Assembly (NCBI RefSeq): GCF_009760925.1
Contig: NZ_VRLV01000010.1
Location: 310,001-374,000 of the forward strand
DNA length: 64,000 nucleotides
From: Nonomuraea typhae
Lineage (GTDB): Bacteria; Actinomycetota; Actinomycetes; Streptosporangiales; Streptosporangiaceae
Reading direction: 5' to 3'
The notes below the pieces were generated by a model. That model was not told the origin of the DNA. It made no database searches and worked only from the letters and a program-made list of their open reading frames with translations. Position numbers and translations under genes: made by a program. How positions within the stretch are numbered: position 1 is the stretch's first letter; every line of letters begins with the position of its first letter. Positions 58,053 through 64,000 of the stretch are shown piece by piece.

Positions 58053-58427
58053 ATGAAGCGCGGGCTGGGAGAACTCGAGTCCACGATCATGGACAGGATG
58101 TGGTCGTACCACAAGCCCGCGTCCGTGCGTGACGTGCTCGAGGATCTTCGCAAGGACAGGGAGATCGCCTACACCACGGTGATGACGGTGATGGACAAGC
58201 TCCACACCAAGGGCCTGCTCAAGCGCAAGCCGGTCGGCCGGGCCTACGTCTACGAGCCGGTCGCCTCCAAGGAGGCGTACACCGCCGAGCTCATGCGCGA
58301 CTCCCTGGCCGCCAGCGGCAACCAGGCGGCGACGCTCGTGCACTTCCTGGAGCGGCTGTCGCCGGAGGAGGCCAGCGCGCTGGAGGCGGCCCTGCAGGTG
58401 TTCCCGCCCGGGGGCCGCAAGCAGTGA
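58053..58427 (+). CDS. BlaI/MecI-family winged-helix repressor
   Basis: A 124-residue repressor of the BlaI type: LGELESTIMDRMWSYHKPASVRDVLEDL, then AYTTVMTVMDKLHTKGLLKRKPVGRAYVYEP, the usual wing and cleavage region. Classical BlaI is cut after the partner BlaR1 senses a beta-lactam; here the sensor is absent. ATG 58053 is chosen, since a -10-like TAGCAT lies at 58041-58046 and no Shine-Dalgarno exists, suggesting a leaderless transcript; GTG 58047 is in frame. It overlaps the M56 protease gene as GTGA. Confidence 0.92.
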   Translation: MKRGLGELESTIMDRMWSYHKPASVRDVLEDLRKDREIAYTTVMTVMDKLHTKGLLKRKPVGRAYVYEPVASKEAYTAELMRDSLAASGNQAATLVHFLERLSPEEASALEAALQVFPPGGRKQ

Positions 58428-59359
58428 TCGTCCCCGCGGCTCTCGCTCTCTACGCGGTCATGGCGGCCGTCGTGCTGCCGCGCGTGCTCGGCCGGGCGTC
58501 GTGGACGTCCAGGGCGCCCCGGCTGGCCATCGGGATGTGGCAGGCCGCGGGGTTCTCCGCGGTGGCGGCGGCGCTGCTGGCGGCGATCTCGCTGGCGGTG
58601 CCCACCGACCTGATCGGCCACGGCCTGGCCCGCTTCTTCCAGGCGTGCACGGAGCTGCCCGACCTGTCGCTGAACGGGGTGCGCGCCGGTCTGGTCATCG
58701 CGGCGCTCATCGCCGCGCGGCTCGGCTGGTCCGTCGCCGACGTCCTGGTCCGCACCCGCCGTGAGCGCCGCCGGCACGCCGAGATGCTGTCGCTGCTCGG
58801 CCGCCGCGACGGCGACCTCGGCGCGGTCGTGATCGAGTACGGCGAGCGGGCCGCCTACTGCCTGCCCGGGCGGCACGCGCAGACCGTGATCACCACCGGC
58901 GCGCTGGAGTCGCTGAGCCCCGAGCAGGTGGCCGCCGTCCTGGCCCACGAGCACGCGCACCTGCGCGGCCGTCACCACCTGGTGCTGAGCGGGGCGGAGA
59001 TCCTGGTGCGGGCCTTCCCCCGGGTGCCGTTGTTCGAGCGCTCGCGGGCGGAGCTCGCCCGGCTGGTGGAGCTGCTGGCCGACGACGTGGCCGCGCGCCG
59101 CCACCAGCGCATCCACATCGCCACCGCGCTGGTGAGCCTGGCGACCGGCCGGGTGCCCGCGTTCGCGCTGGGCGCGGGCGGGGAGACGGCGCTGGCCCGG
59201 GTGCGCCGCATGCTGCACCCGGAGGCGCCGCTGGAGCGGCGCGAGCGCCTGTCCGGCCTGCTGGCGGTGGCCGGCCTGCTGTCCGGCCCGGCCGCGCTGG
59301 TGACGGTGCCGGGCGTGACCTCCTTCCTGGCCCACCACTGCCACGGCCTGTTCAGCTGA
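58424..59359 (+). CDS. M56-family membrane metallopeptidase (BlaR1-like, without sensor domain)
   Basis: A 311-residue membrane protease. Helices are seen near the start (IVPAALALYAVMAAVVLP), at QAAGFSAVAAALLAAISLAV and at AGLVIAALIAARLGW. The zinc site is LAHEHAHLRGRHH with H175-E-H-A-H179, and LLADDVAARRH supplies the third ligand. Only a short hydrophobic end (VAGLLSGPAALVTVPGV) follows, and no penicillin-binding sensor domain, so the signal is unknown. It forms a regulatory pair with the overlapping BlaI gene. The 3' end overlaps the convergent CoA-transferase gene by eight bases. These short M56/BlaI pairs are common in actinobacteria. Confidence 0.92.
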   Translation: MIVPAALALYAVMAAVVLPRVLGRASWTSRAPRLAIGMWQAAGFSAVAAALLAAISLAVPTDLIGHGLARFFQACTELPDLSLNGVRAGLVIAALIAARLGWSVADVLVRTRRERRRHAEMLSLLGRRDGDLGAVVIEYGERAAYCLPGRHAQTVITTGALESLSPEQVAAVLAHEHAHLRGRHHLVLSGAEILVRAFPRVPLFERSRAELARLVELLADDVAARRHQRIHIATALVSLATGRVPAFALGAGGETALARVRRMLHPEAPLERRERLSGLLAVAGLLSGPAALVTVPGVTSFLAHHCHGLFS

Positions 59360-59978
59360 GCAGGGGCGCCGCCGTACGACCGGCCACGTCCTCGGGTGAC
59401 ACGCCCGGGGCGGTCTCCACCAGGCGCAGGCCGCCGGGGGTGACGTCGAGCACGGCCAGGTCGGTGATGATCCGGTCCACGCAGCCGCGTCCCGTCAGCG
59501 GCAGCGTGCACTCGGGCAGGACCTTGGCGGTTCCGTCCTTGGCCGTGTGCTCCATCAGCACCACCACCCGGCGGGCGCCGTGCACGAGGTCCATGGCCCC
59601 GCCCATCCCCTTGATCACCTTGCCGGGGATGGCCCAGTTGGCCAGGTCGCCGCGGGCCGAGACCTGCATGGCGCCGAGCACGGCCACGTCGATGTGCCCG
59701 CCGCGGATCATGCCGAACGACAGGGCGGAGTCGAAGTAGGAGGCGCCGGGGATGACGGTGACCGTCTCCTTGCCGGCGTTGATGAGGTCGGGGTCCACGT
59801 CGCCGGGCACCGGGTAGGGGCCGACCCCGAGGATGCCGTTCTCGGAGTGGATCATCACGGTCCGGCCGTCCAGGTGGTCGGGGATCAGCGTGGGCAGGCC
59901 GATGCCGAGGTTGACGTAGGAGCCGTCGGGCAGCTCGCGGGCGGCCCGTGCGGCCATCTCGTGCCGGGTCCAGGTCAT
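59352..59978 (-). CDS. pcaJ: 3-oxoacid/3-oxoadipate CoA-transferase, subunit B
   Basis: A 208-residue subunit of the type I CoA-transferase. It holds the catalytic Glu in IHSENGILGVGPYP (SENG motif), with GSYVNLGIGLPTLIPDHL before it and the GGAMDLVHGARRVVVLMEH strand after. In the aromatic pathway the enzyme turns 3-oxoadipate into its CoA ester. ATG 59978 overlaps the subunit A stop (ATGA). Adjacent pobA supports the protocatechuate/3-oxoadipate assignment; an acetoacetate substrate remains possible. Confidence 0.9.
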   Translation of the reverse strand: MTWTRHEMAARAARELPDGSYVNLGIGLPTLIPDHLDGRTVMIHSENGILGVGPYPVPGDVDPDLINAGKETVTVIPGASYFDSALSFGMIRGGHIDVAVLGAMQVSARGDLANWAIPGKVIKGMGGAMDLVHGARRVVVLMEHTAKDGTAKVLPECTLPLTGRGCVDRIITDLAVLDVTPGGLRLVETAPGVSPEDVAGRTAAPLLS

Positions 59979-60715
59979 GGGCGGCGCACCGTCACCTTCT
60001 CGATCGGCTTCTCCGTCCGTCCCACCACGAGCACCCGCTGCACGAACACTCCCGGCAGGTGCACCTGCGCCGGATCCAGCTCGCCCACCTCCTCGACCTC
60101 CGCGATCGTGACGCGTCCCGCCATGGCGGCCAGCGGGTTGAAGTTCCGCGCCGCCTTGGAGAAGACGAGATTCCCGTGAACATCAGCCTTCAGCGCCCGC
60201 ACGAGCGCGAAATCCGTGACGATCGAACGCTCCAGCACGTACGGCCGGCCGTCGAACTCCCGCACCTCCCGAGGCGGCGAGGCCACCAGCACCGACCCGT
60301 CGCGCCCGTACCGCCACGGCAGCCCGCCCTCCTCCACGAGCGTCCCGACCCCGGCGGAGGTGTAGAAGGCCGGGATCCCGCAGCCGCCCGCCCGCAGCCG
60401 CTCGGCCAGCGTGCCCTGCGGGATGAGCTCCACCTCCAGTTCCCCCGCGAGATACTGCCGGGCGAACTCCTTGTTCTCCCCCACGTAGGAGGCGGTCACC
60501 CGCCCGATCCGCCCCGCGGCCAGCAACTCCCCCAGCCCCCGCCCGTCGGTCCCGCAGTTGTTGGAGACCACGTGCAGCCCCTTGCACCCCCGCTCCAGCA
60601 CCGCCTTGATCAGCACGCCCGGAATCCCCGCCAGCCCGAACCCGCCCACGGCCAGGGAGGCGCCGTCGCCGATGCCCTCGACCGCGGCGCCCGCGCCGTC
60701 CACCACCTTGTTCAC
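59975..60715 (-). CDS. pcaI: 3-oxoacid/3-oxoadipate CoA-transferase, subunit A
   Basis: A 246-residue subunit with the conserved start AVEGIGDGASLAVGGFGLAGIPGVLI and VVSNNCGTDGRGLGELL, then GGCGIPAFYTSAGVGTLVEEGG. The end KAARNFNPLAAMAGRVTIAEVEE is also typical. It starts at GTG 60715, overlapping the pobA stop as GTGA; GTG 60718 is one codon earlier. It forms the heteromeric transferase with the next gene. The protocatechuate-cleaving genes (pcaGH, pcaB, pcaC, pcaD) are not in the window. Confidence 0.9.
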   Translation of the reverse strand: MNKVVDGAGAAVEGIGDGASLAVGGFGLAGIPGVLIKAVLERGCKGLHVVSNNCGTDGRGLGELLAAGRIGRVTASYVGENKEFARQYLAGELEVELIPQGTLAERLRAGGCGIPAFYTSAGVGTLVEEGGLPWRYGRDGSVLVASPPREVREFDGRPYVLERSIVTDFALVRALKADVHGNLVFSKAARNFNPLAAMAGRVTIAEVEEVGELDPAQVHLPGVFVQRVLVVGRTEKPIEKVTVRRP

Positions 60716-61869
60716 CACGGCATCCCCACATAGTTCTCCGCCAGCGTGGCGGCCGCCGCCTCCGAGGAGGTCACGTAGTCGAGGTGGGACAGCTGCAGCC
60801 GCCGCGCGTAGGCGTCGTCGTCGTCGAAGGTGTGCAGCAGGCTCGTCATCCACCAGGAGAAGTGCTGGGCCCGCCAGACCCGGGGCAGGCGCGCCGCCGA
60901 GTACCCGTCGAGCAGCCGGGCCGAGCCGGTGGCGAAGAAGGCGGCCAGCGCCTCGGTCAGCACCCGCACGTCGGCCACGGCCAGGTTGAGCCCTTTGGCG
61001 CCGGTGGGCGGCACGATGTGGGCGGCGTCCCCGGCCAGGTACAGCCGGCCGTACTGCATGGGCTCGGCGACGAAGGAGCGCATGGGCGCGACCCCCTTCT
61101 CGACGATCTCGCCCGTCGCCAGCGTGAACCCGGGCACGGTCTCCAGCCGGGCCTTCAGCTCGGCCCAGACGCGTTCGTCGGGCCAGTCGCCGGCGTCGGC
61201 GTCCGGCGGCACCTGGAGGTAGAAGCGGCTGAGCGCCGGGGAGCGCATGCTGTGCAGGGCGAAGCCGCGCTCGTTGCGCGCGTAGATCAGTTCCCCGGCC
61301 GACGGCGGCACCCGGGCCAGCACGCCCAGCCAGGCGAAGGGGTAGTCGCGTTCGTAAACGGTCAGCACGCCCTCCGGGATCGAGGGCCGGGAGACGCCGT
61401 GGAAGCCGTCGCACCCGGCGATGACCTCGCAGTCCAGCCGCTCGCCGCCGAAGCTCACGTGCGGCTCGGCACCGAGCCCGTGCACGGCCACGTCGGGCAC
61501 CTCGAAGCGCAGGTCGCCGCCCGCGGCCAGCCGGGCGGCGATGAGGTCCTTGACCACCTCCTGCTGCCCGTAGACGGTGATCCTCCGGTCGGGGACGAGC
61601 TTGTCGAAGGCGATGCGGTGGGCGGCGCCGCCGTACCTGAGCTCGATGCCGCTGTGCGGCAGGCCCTCGCGCAGCAGCCGCTCGCCCACGCCGGCGGCGA
61701 CGAGCGTGTCGACCGTGCCCTGTTCGAGCACGCCGGCTCTGACCCGCTGTTCGACGTGGGCGCGGCTGCGCCGTTCGAGCACCACCGAGGAGATCCCGCG
61801 CAGGTGCAGCAGATGGGAGAGCAGCAGCCCGGCGGGCCCGGCGCCGATGATCCCGACCTGGGTTCGCAT
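60712..61869 (-). CDS. pobA: 4-hydroxybenzoate 3-monooxygenase (PobA)
   Basis: A 385-residue flavoprotein that hydroxylates 4-hydroxybenzoate to protocatechuate with NADPH or NADH. FAD motif: VGIIGAGPAGLLLSHLLHLRGI. The PHBH-specific stretch VLERRSRAHVEQRVRAGVLEQGTV follows at about 29, then CDGFHGVSRPSIP (DG motif) and GRLYLAGDAAHIVPPTGAKGLNLAVADV. The C-terminus has FSWWMTSLLH, typical of PHBH. ATG 61869 is preceded by AAGGATG. It is first in the pobA-pcaI-pcaJ operon and divergent from an IclR regulator. Confidence 0.95.
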   Translation of the reverse strand: MRTQVGIIGAGPAGLLLSHLLHLRGISSVVLERRSRAHVEQRVRAGVLEQGTVDTLVAAGVGERLLREGLPHSGIELRYGGAAHRIAFDKLVPDRRITVYGQQEVVKDLIAARLAAGGDLRFEVPDVAVHGLGAEPHVSFGGERLDCEVIAGCDGFHGVSRPSIPEGVLTVYERDYPFAWLGVLARVPPSAGELIYARNERGFALHSMRSPALSRFYLQVPPDADAGDWPDERVWAELKARLETVPGFTLATGEIVEKGVAPMRSFVAEPMQYGRLYLAGDAAHIVPPTGAKGLNLAVADVRVLTEALAAFFATGSARLLDGYSAARLPRVWRAQHFSWWMTSLLHTFDDDDAYARRLQLSHLDYVTSSEAAAATLAENYVGMPW

Positions 61870-61913
61870 GGGGAGAGCATCCTTCCGGCTGACCGGCAAT
61901 CCCCAGAGATGTC

Positions 61914-61928
61914 TTCCGCTGGGCGGAA
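61914..61928. promoter_or_regulatory. IclR-type operator between pobA and its regulator
   Basis: TTCCGC-TGG-GCGGAA, a perfect 15-base inverted repeat in the 79-base divergent interval. It fits the 15-bp palindromes bound by IclR proteins of aromatic degradation. Its end is 20 bases from the regulator start and 45 bases from the pobA start. Confidence 0.75.
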
Positions 61929-61948
61929 AATCCCGACACAATTGCCCG

Positions 61949-62686
61949 ATGGGAGCCACCGTCACGTCGAAGGTGCTGGCCATCCTGGCGGCCTTCGACG
62001 CCGACCACCCGCAGCTCACGCTCACCGAGGTGGCCAAGCGCAGCGGGCTGGCGCTCAGCACCGCCCACCGGCTCGTCGGCGAGTTGCTGGCCTGGCAGGC
62101 GCTCGGGCGCGGCCCGGACGGACGGCTGCGCATCGGCCTGCGCCTGTGGGAGCTCGGCCAGCTCGCGCCGGGCAAACTGCAGGACGTCGCCCGCCCCTGG
62201 CTGCAGGACCTGTTCGCGGCCACGGGCGAGAACGTGCACCTGGCCGTCCGCGACGGCCTGGAGGTCCTCTACGTCGACAAGGTGTACGGCAGGCGGGCCG
62301 TGCCCATCATCAGCCGGGTCGGCAGCCGCCTGCCCATGCACCCGACCGGCGTCGGCAAGGCGCTGCTGGCCCACGAGCCGGGCTGGTTCGTCGACGCCTA
62401 CCTCTCCCGCAAGCTCGAACGCCCGACCAGCCACACGATCACCGAACCCGGCCGCCTGGCCCGCGAGCTGGCCACGGTGCGTGCCCAGGGGTACGCGCTG
62501 ACGTACGAGGAGATGACGCTGGGCTCGTGCTCGGCCGCCGCGCCCATCCTCGTGGACGGCCGGGCCATCGCCGCGGTCGGCATCGTGCTGAGCTCGCGCC
62601 GGGCTCGTGAACTGCCGCGGCTCATCGACCCCCTGCTCAAGGTCGCCACCGGTGTGGCCCTGGCGTGGGACGCCGCAGGCGGCTGA
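61949..62686 (+). CDS. IclR-family regulator of the pobA operon
   Basis: A 245-residue regulator with the winged helix KVLAILAAFDADHPQLTLTEVAKRSGLALSTAHRLVGEL and the ligand-binding domain typical of aromatic-acid IclR proteins: VDKVYGRRAVPIISRVGSRLPMHPTGVGKALLAH, later GYALTYEEMTLGSCSAAAPI. The ATG at 61949 is used. It likely responds to 4-hydroxybenzoate or protocatechuate and controls itself and pobA-pcaI-pcaJ through the palindrome at 61914-61928. It is of the PobR/PcaR type by context; the ligand is inference. Confidence 0.9.
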   Translation: MGATVTSKVLAILAAFDADHPQLTLTEVAKRSGLALSTAHRLVGELLAWQALGRGPDGRLRIGLRLWELGQLAPGKLQDVARPWLQDLFAATGENVHLAVRDGLEVLYVDKVYGRRAVPIISRVGSRLPMHPTGVGKALLAHEPGWFVDAYLSRKLERPTSHTITEPGRLARELATVRAQGYALTYEEMTLGSCSAAAPILVDGRAIAAVGIVLSSRRARELPRLIDPLLKVATGVALAWDAAGG

Positions 62687-63034
62687 CCTCCTCGAACGCG
62701 TATTTCGACGCGGACACGACACCTCTCCGATGGTTTGGTGGGATTCGCCAGCCTGAACAACTGTTGCTCCGGATTGACGTCCGTCGAGCCTTTTCCGGCG
62801 AACTAGGGGGAGTCATGCAATCGGCAGAGGAGAGACCGATCCATGCTGACGTTCGAGGCCGGGCGGCCGGCCGAGCCGCCCTTTCCCCGGGCCGGCGGCA
62901 CTGGTCCGATGGATATGGAACGTTCCACTAATCCCTGCATACGGGCTGACCGAAACCACGGTTCTGCTGGGCCTGGCTCCTGGCCGGTCGTGCCCGGCTT
63001 CGCGGCGCCGTATCCCATGACGAGGAGCGAGGAC
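62687..63034 (+). promoter_or_regulatory. 348-base leader/promoter region before mbtH
   Basis: The longest gene-poor stretch of the window. A -35-like TTGACG at 62774-62779 and the A+T-richer CGAACTAG about 18 bases on could form a promoter. A strong Shine-Dalgarno GGGGGAG precedes a small reading frame at 62815. The 12-bp palindrome TGGAACGTTCCA lies at 62916-62927. I found no match to an actinobacterial iron box (TTAGGTTAGGCTAACCTAA type). Confidence 0.35.
62815..62931 (+). CDS. possible 38-residue small protein before mbtH
   Basis: A frame from ATG 62815 to TAA 62931 behind an excellent ribosome site (GGGGGAG, 62806-62812). The product (MQSAEERPIHADVRG ... WSDGYGTFH) is Arg/Ala/Gly-rich, with no similarity I recognise. 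It could be a leader peptide of the NRPS operon or a chance frame. The spacing to mbtH is 103 bases. Confidence 0.25.
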   Translation: MQSAEERPIHADVRGRAAGRAALSPGRRHWSDGYGTFH

Positions 63035-63232
63035 ATGTTCGACGACGACCGCCACTACGAAGTCGTCCGCAACGACGAGGAGCAGTACTCCATCTGGCCG
63101 GAAGGCCGCCGCATCCCCGACGGCTGGCACGCAGTCGGCGTGCGCGGCCGCAAGGAGGAGTGCCTGGAGCACATCCGCGAGGTCTGGACCGACCAGCGTC
63201 CGCGCAGCCTGCGCCTGGCCATGGGCGACTGA
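63035..63232 (+). CDS. mbtH: MbtH-like protein
   Basis: A 65-residue chaperone/activator of NRPS adenylation domains. The signature is complete: YEVVRNDEEQYSIWPEGRRIPDGWHAVG with the conserved W-x-P and PDGW, then KEECLEHIREVWTDQRPRSLR with the LxHIxxVWTDxRP end. ATG 63035 (MFDDDRHYEV) follows GAGGAG. The frame is open for 64 codons upstream, but that is not part of the family. The NRPS gene follows after 135 bases, so it most likely serves that enzyme. Confidence 0.97.
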   Translation: MFDDDRHYEVVRNDEEQYSIWPEGRRIPDGWHAVGVRGRKEECLEHIREVWTDQRPRSLRLAMGD

Positions 63233-63295
63233 GATGGGCCTGCTCCGGTTCGGGCGCCCCTCCCTTCCCGGGTTCGGCTCCGGGTCCCGTGAGAG

Positions 63296-63319
63296 CCGGC
63301 CGGGGACGAGCCCGGCCGG
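63296..63319 (+). promoter_or_regulatory. hairpin between mbtH and the NRPS gene
   Basis: A 9-bp perfect stem CCGGCCGGG/CCCGGCCGG (63296-63304 with 63311-63319) and 6-base loop, midway in the 135-base gap. There is no U-tract, so it may be partial termination, giving more MbtH than NRPS, or mRNA stabilisation. Confidence 0.45.
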
Positions 63320-63367
63320 GCGGCATCCGGTTCGACCACCTCATCACCGACCTCATGGAGAACTGAC

Positions 63368-64000
63368 ATGTACACACCCGTTCACGAGCTGGTCGCCGCC
63401 CGCGCGCGGTCCGCGCCCGGCCGGGTCGCGATCGTCCACCAAGGCACGGCCCTCACGTACGGAGCGCTTCACACACGCGCCCAGCGGCTGGCCAGGCAAC
63501 TGGTCGCCCGCGGCGTCGGGCCGGAGACCGCGGTCGGGGTGTTCCTCGACCGCTCGCCGGAGTTCGTGCTCACCGCCCTGGGCGTGCTCCACGCCGGGGG
63601 CGCCTACGTCCCCCTCGACCCCGCCTACCCTCCCGACCGGCCGGCGTTCATGCCGGCGGCCACCTCGATCGTGATCACCACGTCCGAGCTGGCCGACCGG
63701 CTGCCGCCGGGGACCCGCGTGCTGACGCTGGACGCCGACGGCCCGGTCGCGCCGGGCCCGCTGCCCGCCGTCCATCCCGAGAACCTCGCCTACACGATGG
63801 TCACCTCCGGATCCACCGGCGTGCCCAGGGGCGTTTCCGTACGGCACGCCGGAATCACCCGGCTGGTCCGCGACCCCTCCTACGTCAGGCTGACCGAGGA
63901 GGAGACCGTGCTGCACGCCTCGCCGGTCTCCTTCGACGCGGCCACGTTCGAGATCTGGGGCGCGCTGGCCGGCGGCGCCCGCCTCGTCGTGGCCCCGGCG
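63368..64000 (+). CDS. non-ribosomal peptide synthetase, N-terminal part (adenylation domain)
   Basis: The first 211 codons of an NRPS that runs beyond the window. It starts directly with an adenylation domain, so it is a loading module or a stand-alone enzyme. Core motifs in order: LTYGALHTRAQRLARQLVARG (A1 region), LHAGGAYVPLDPAYPPDR (A2), MVTSGSTGVPRGVSV (A3, with the phosphate-binding loop), and PVSFDAATFEIWGAL (A4). The specificity residues mostly lie downstream, so the amino acid cannot be predicted. ATG 63368 has GGAGA 8-12 bases upstream. It follows mbtH; the product may be a siderophore or other peptide. Confidence 0.95.
   Translation, partial: MYTPVHELVAARARSAPGRVAIVHQGTALTYGALHTRAQRLARQLVARGVGPETAVGVFLDRSPEFVLTALGVLHAGGAYVPLDPAYPPDRPAFMPAATSIVITTSELADRLPPGTRVLTLDADGPVAPGPLPAVHPENLAYTMVTSGSTGVPRGVSVRHAGITRLVRDPSYVRLTEEETVLHASPVSFDAATFEIWGALAGGARLVVAPA

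Noticed and set aside
62843..63034. N-terminal extension of MbtH by 64 residues
   Set aside because: MbtH proteins are about 65-75 residues and start as in ATG 63035; the extension has no similarity and a ribosome site lies before 63035.

Overview
The window is a gene-dense, very G+C-rich stretch of an actinomycete chromosome. Codon third positions are almost all G or C, TTA codons are very rare, and GTG starts and 4-base start/stop overlaps are common. The gene content (SARP regulators, DUF574-type methyltransferase, DUF6458 and GPGG small membrane proteins, SecA2, kinase/WD40 proteins, MbtH plus NRPS) fits a mycelial actinobacterium, perhaps Streptosporangiaceae (Nonomuraea/Streptosporangium-like). 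The genus is inference. I saw no tRNA, rRNA, CRISPR array, insertion sequence or attachment site.

Layout. 1-6732 (minus): a Wadjet anti-plasmid operon, jetA-jetB-jetC-jetD, of the DUF2397/DUF2398/DUF2399 kind, with jetD cut by the window edge. 6856-7620: a membrane NERD-domain protein just upstream of it. 7797-15476: a TetR regulator, a large pseudokinase/WD40 membrane protein, and a three-gene acyl-CoA dehydrogenase operon. The TetR gene and the dehydrogenase operon carry nearly the same palindromic operator, which points to one regulon. 15555-21589: an acetyltransferase, a second and more degenerate pseudokinase/WD40 protein, a TetR/FAD-monooxygenase divergon with three copies of one operator, a DMT-type transporter and a VOC protein. 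21617-28004: an EamA exporter behind a structured leader with a short upstream ORF, SecA2, an alpha/alpha-toroid protein, a GrpB-like protein, a methyltransferase and small membrane proteins. 28040-32810: a secreted amidohydrolase, thiC under a TPP riboswitch, DUF6458, a shikimate-kinase-like P-loop protein and an acetyltransferase. 32907-36290: the intact, probably active kinase/WD40 paralogue. 36354-45451: three SARP-type regulators (one without its BTAD domain) around a CASTOR/POLLUX-type ion channel and a membrane partner. 45607-47431: an AIM24 protein and a winged-helix protein. 47428-52172: a sugar ABC importer without its own ATPase, divergent from an IclR regulator and a 2-keto-3-deoxygluconate-type kinase. 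52240-58034: a five-gene peptide/nickel-class ABC importer ending in a FhuF-like ferric reductase. 58053-59359: a BlaI/M56 pair. 59352-62686: pobA-pcaI-pcaJ divergent from its IclR regulator. 63035-64000: mbtH and the start of an NRPS gene that runs off the window.

The most unusual content is: (i) three homologous kinase-like/winged-helix/TM/WD40 proteins within 28 kb showing stepwise loss of kinase motifs; (ii) the Wadjet operon with a TTA codon in its SMC gene; (iii) the EamA leader; (iv) the peptide-class importer linked to a siderophore-type reductase; and (v) the SARP regulator lacking BTAD. Assignments rest on motif recognition in the translated sequence, without database searches.
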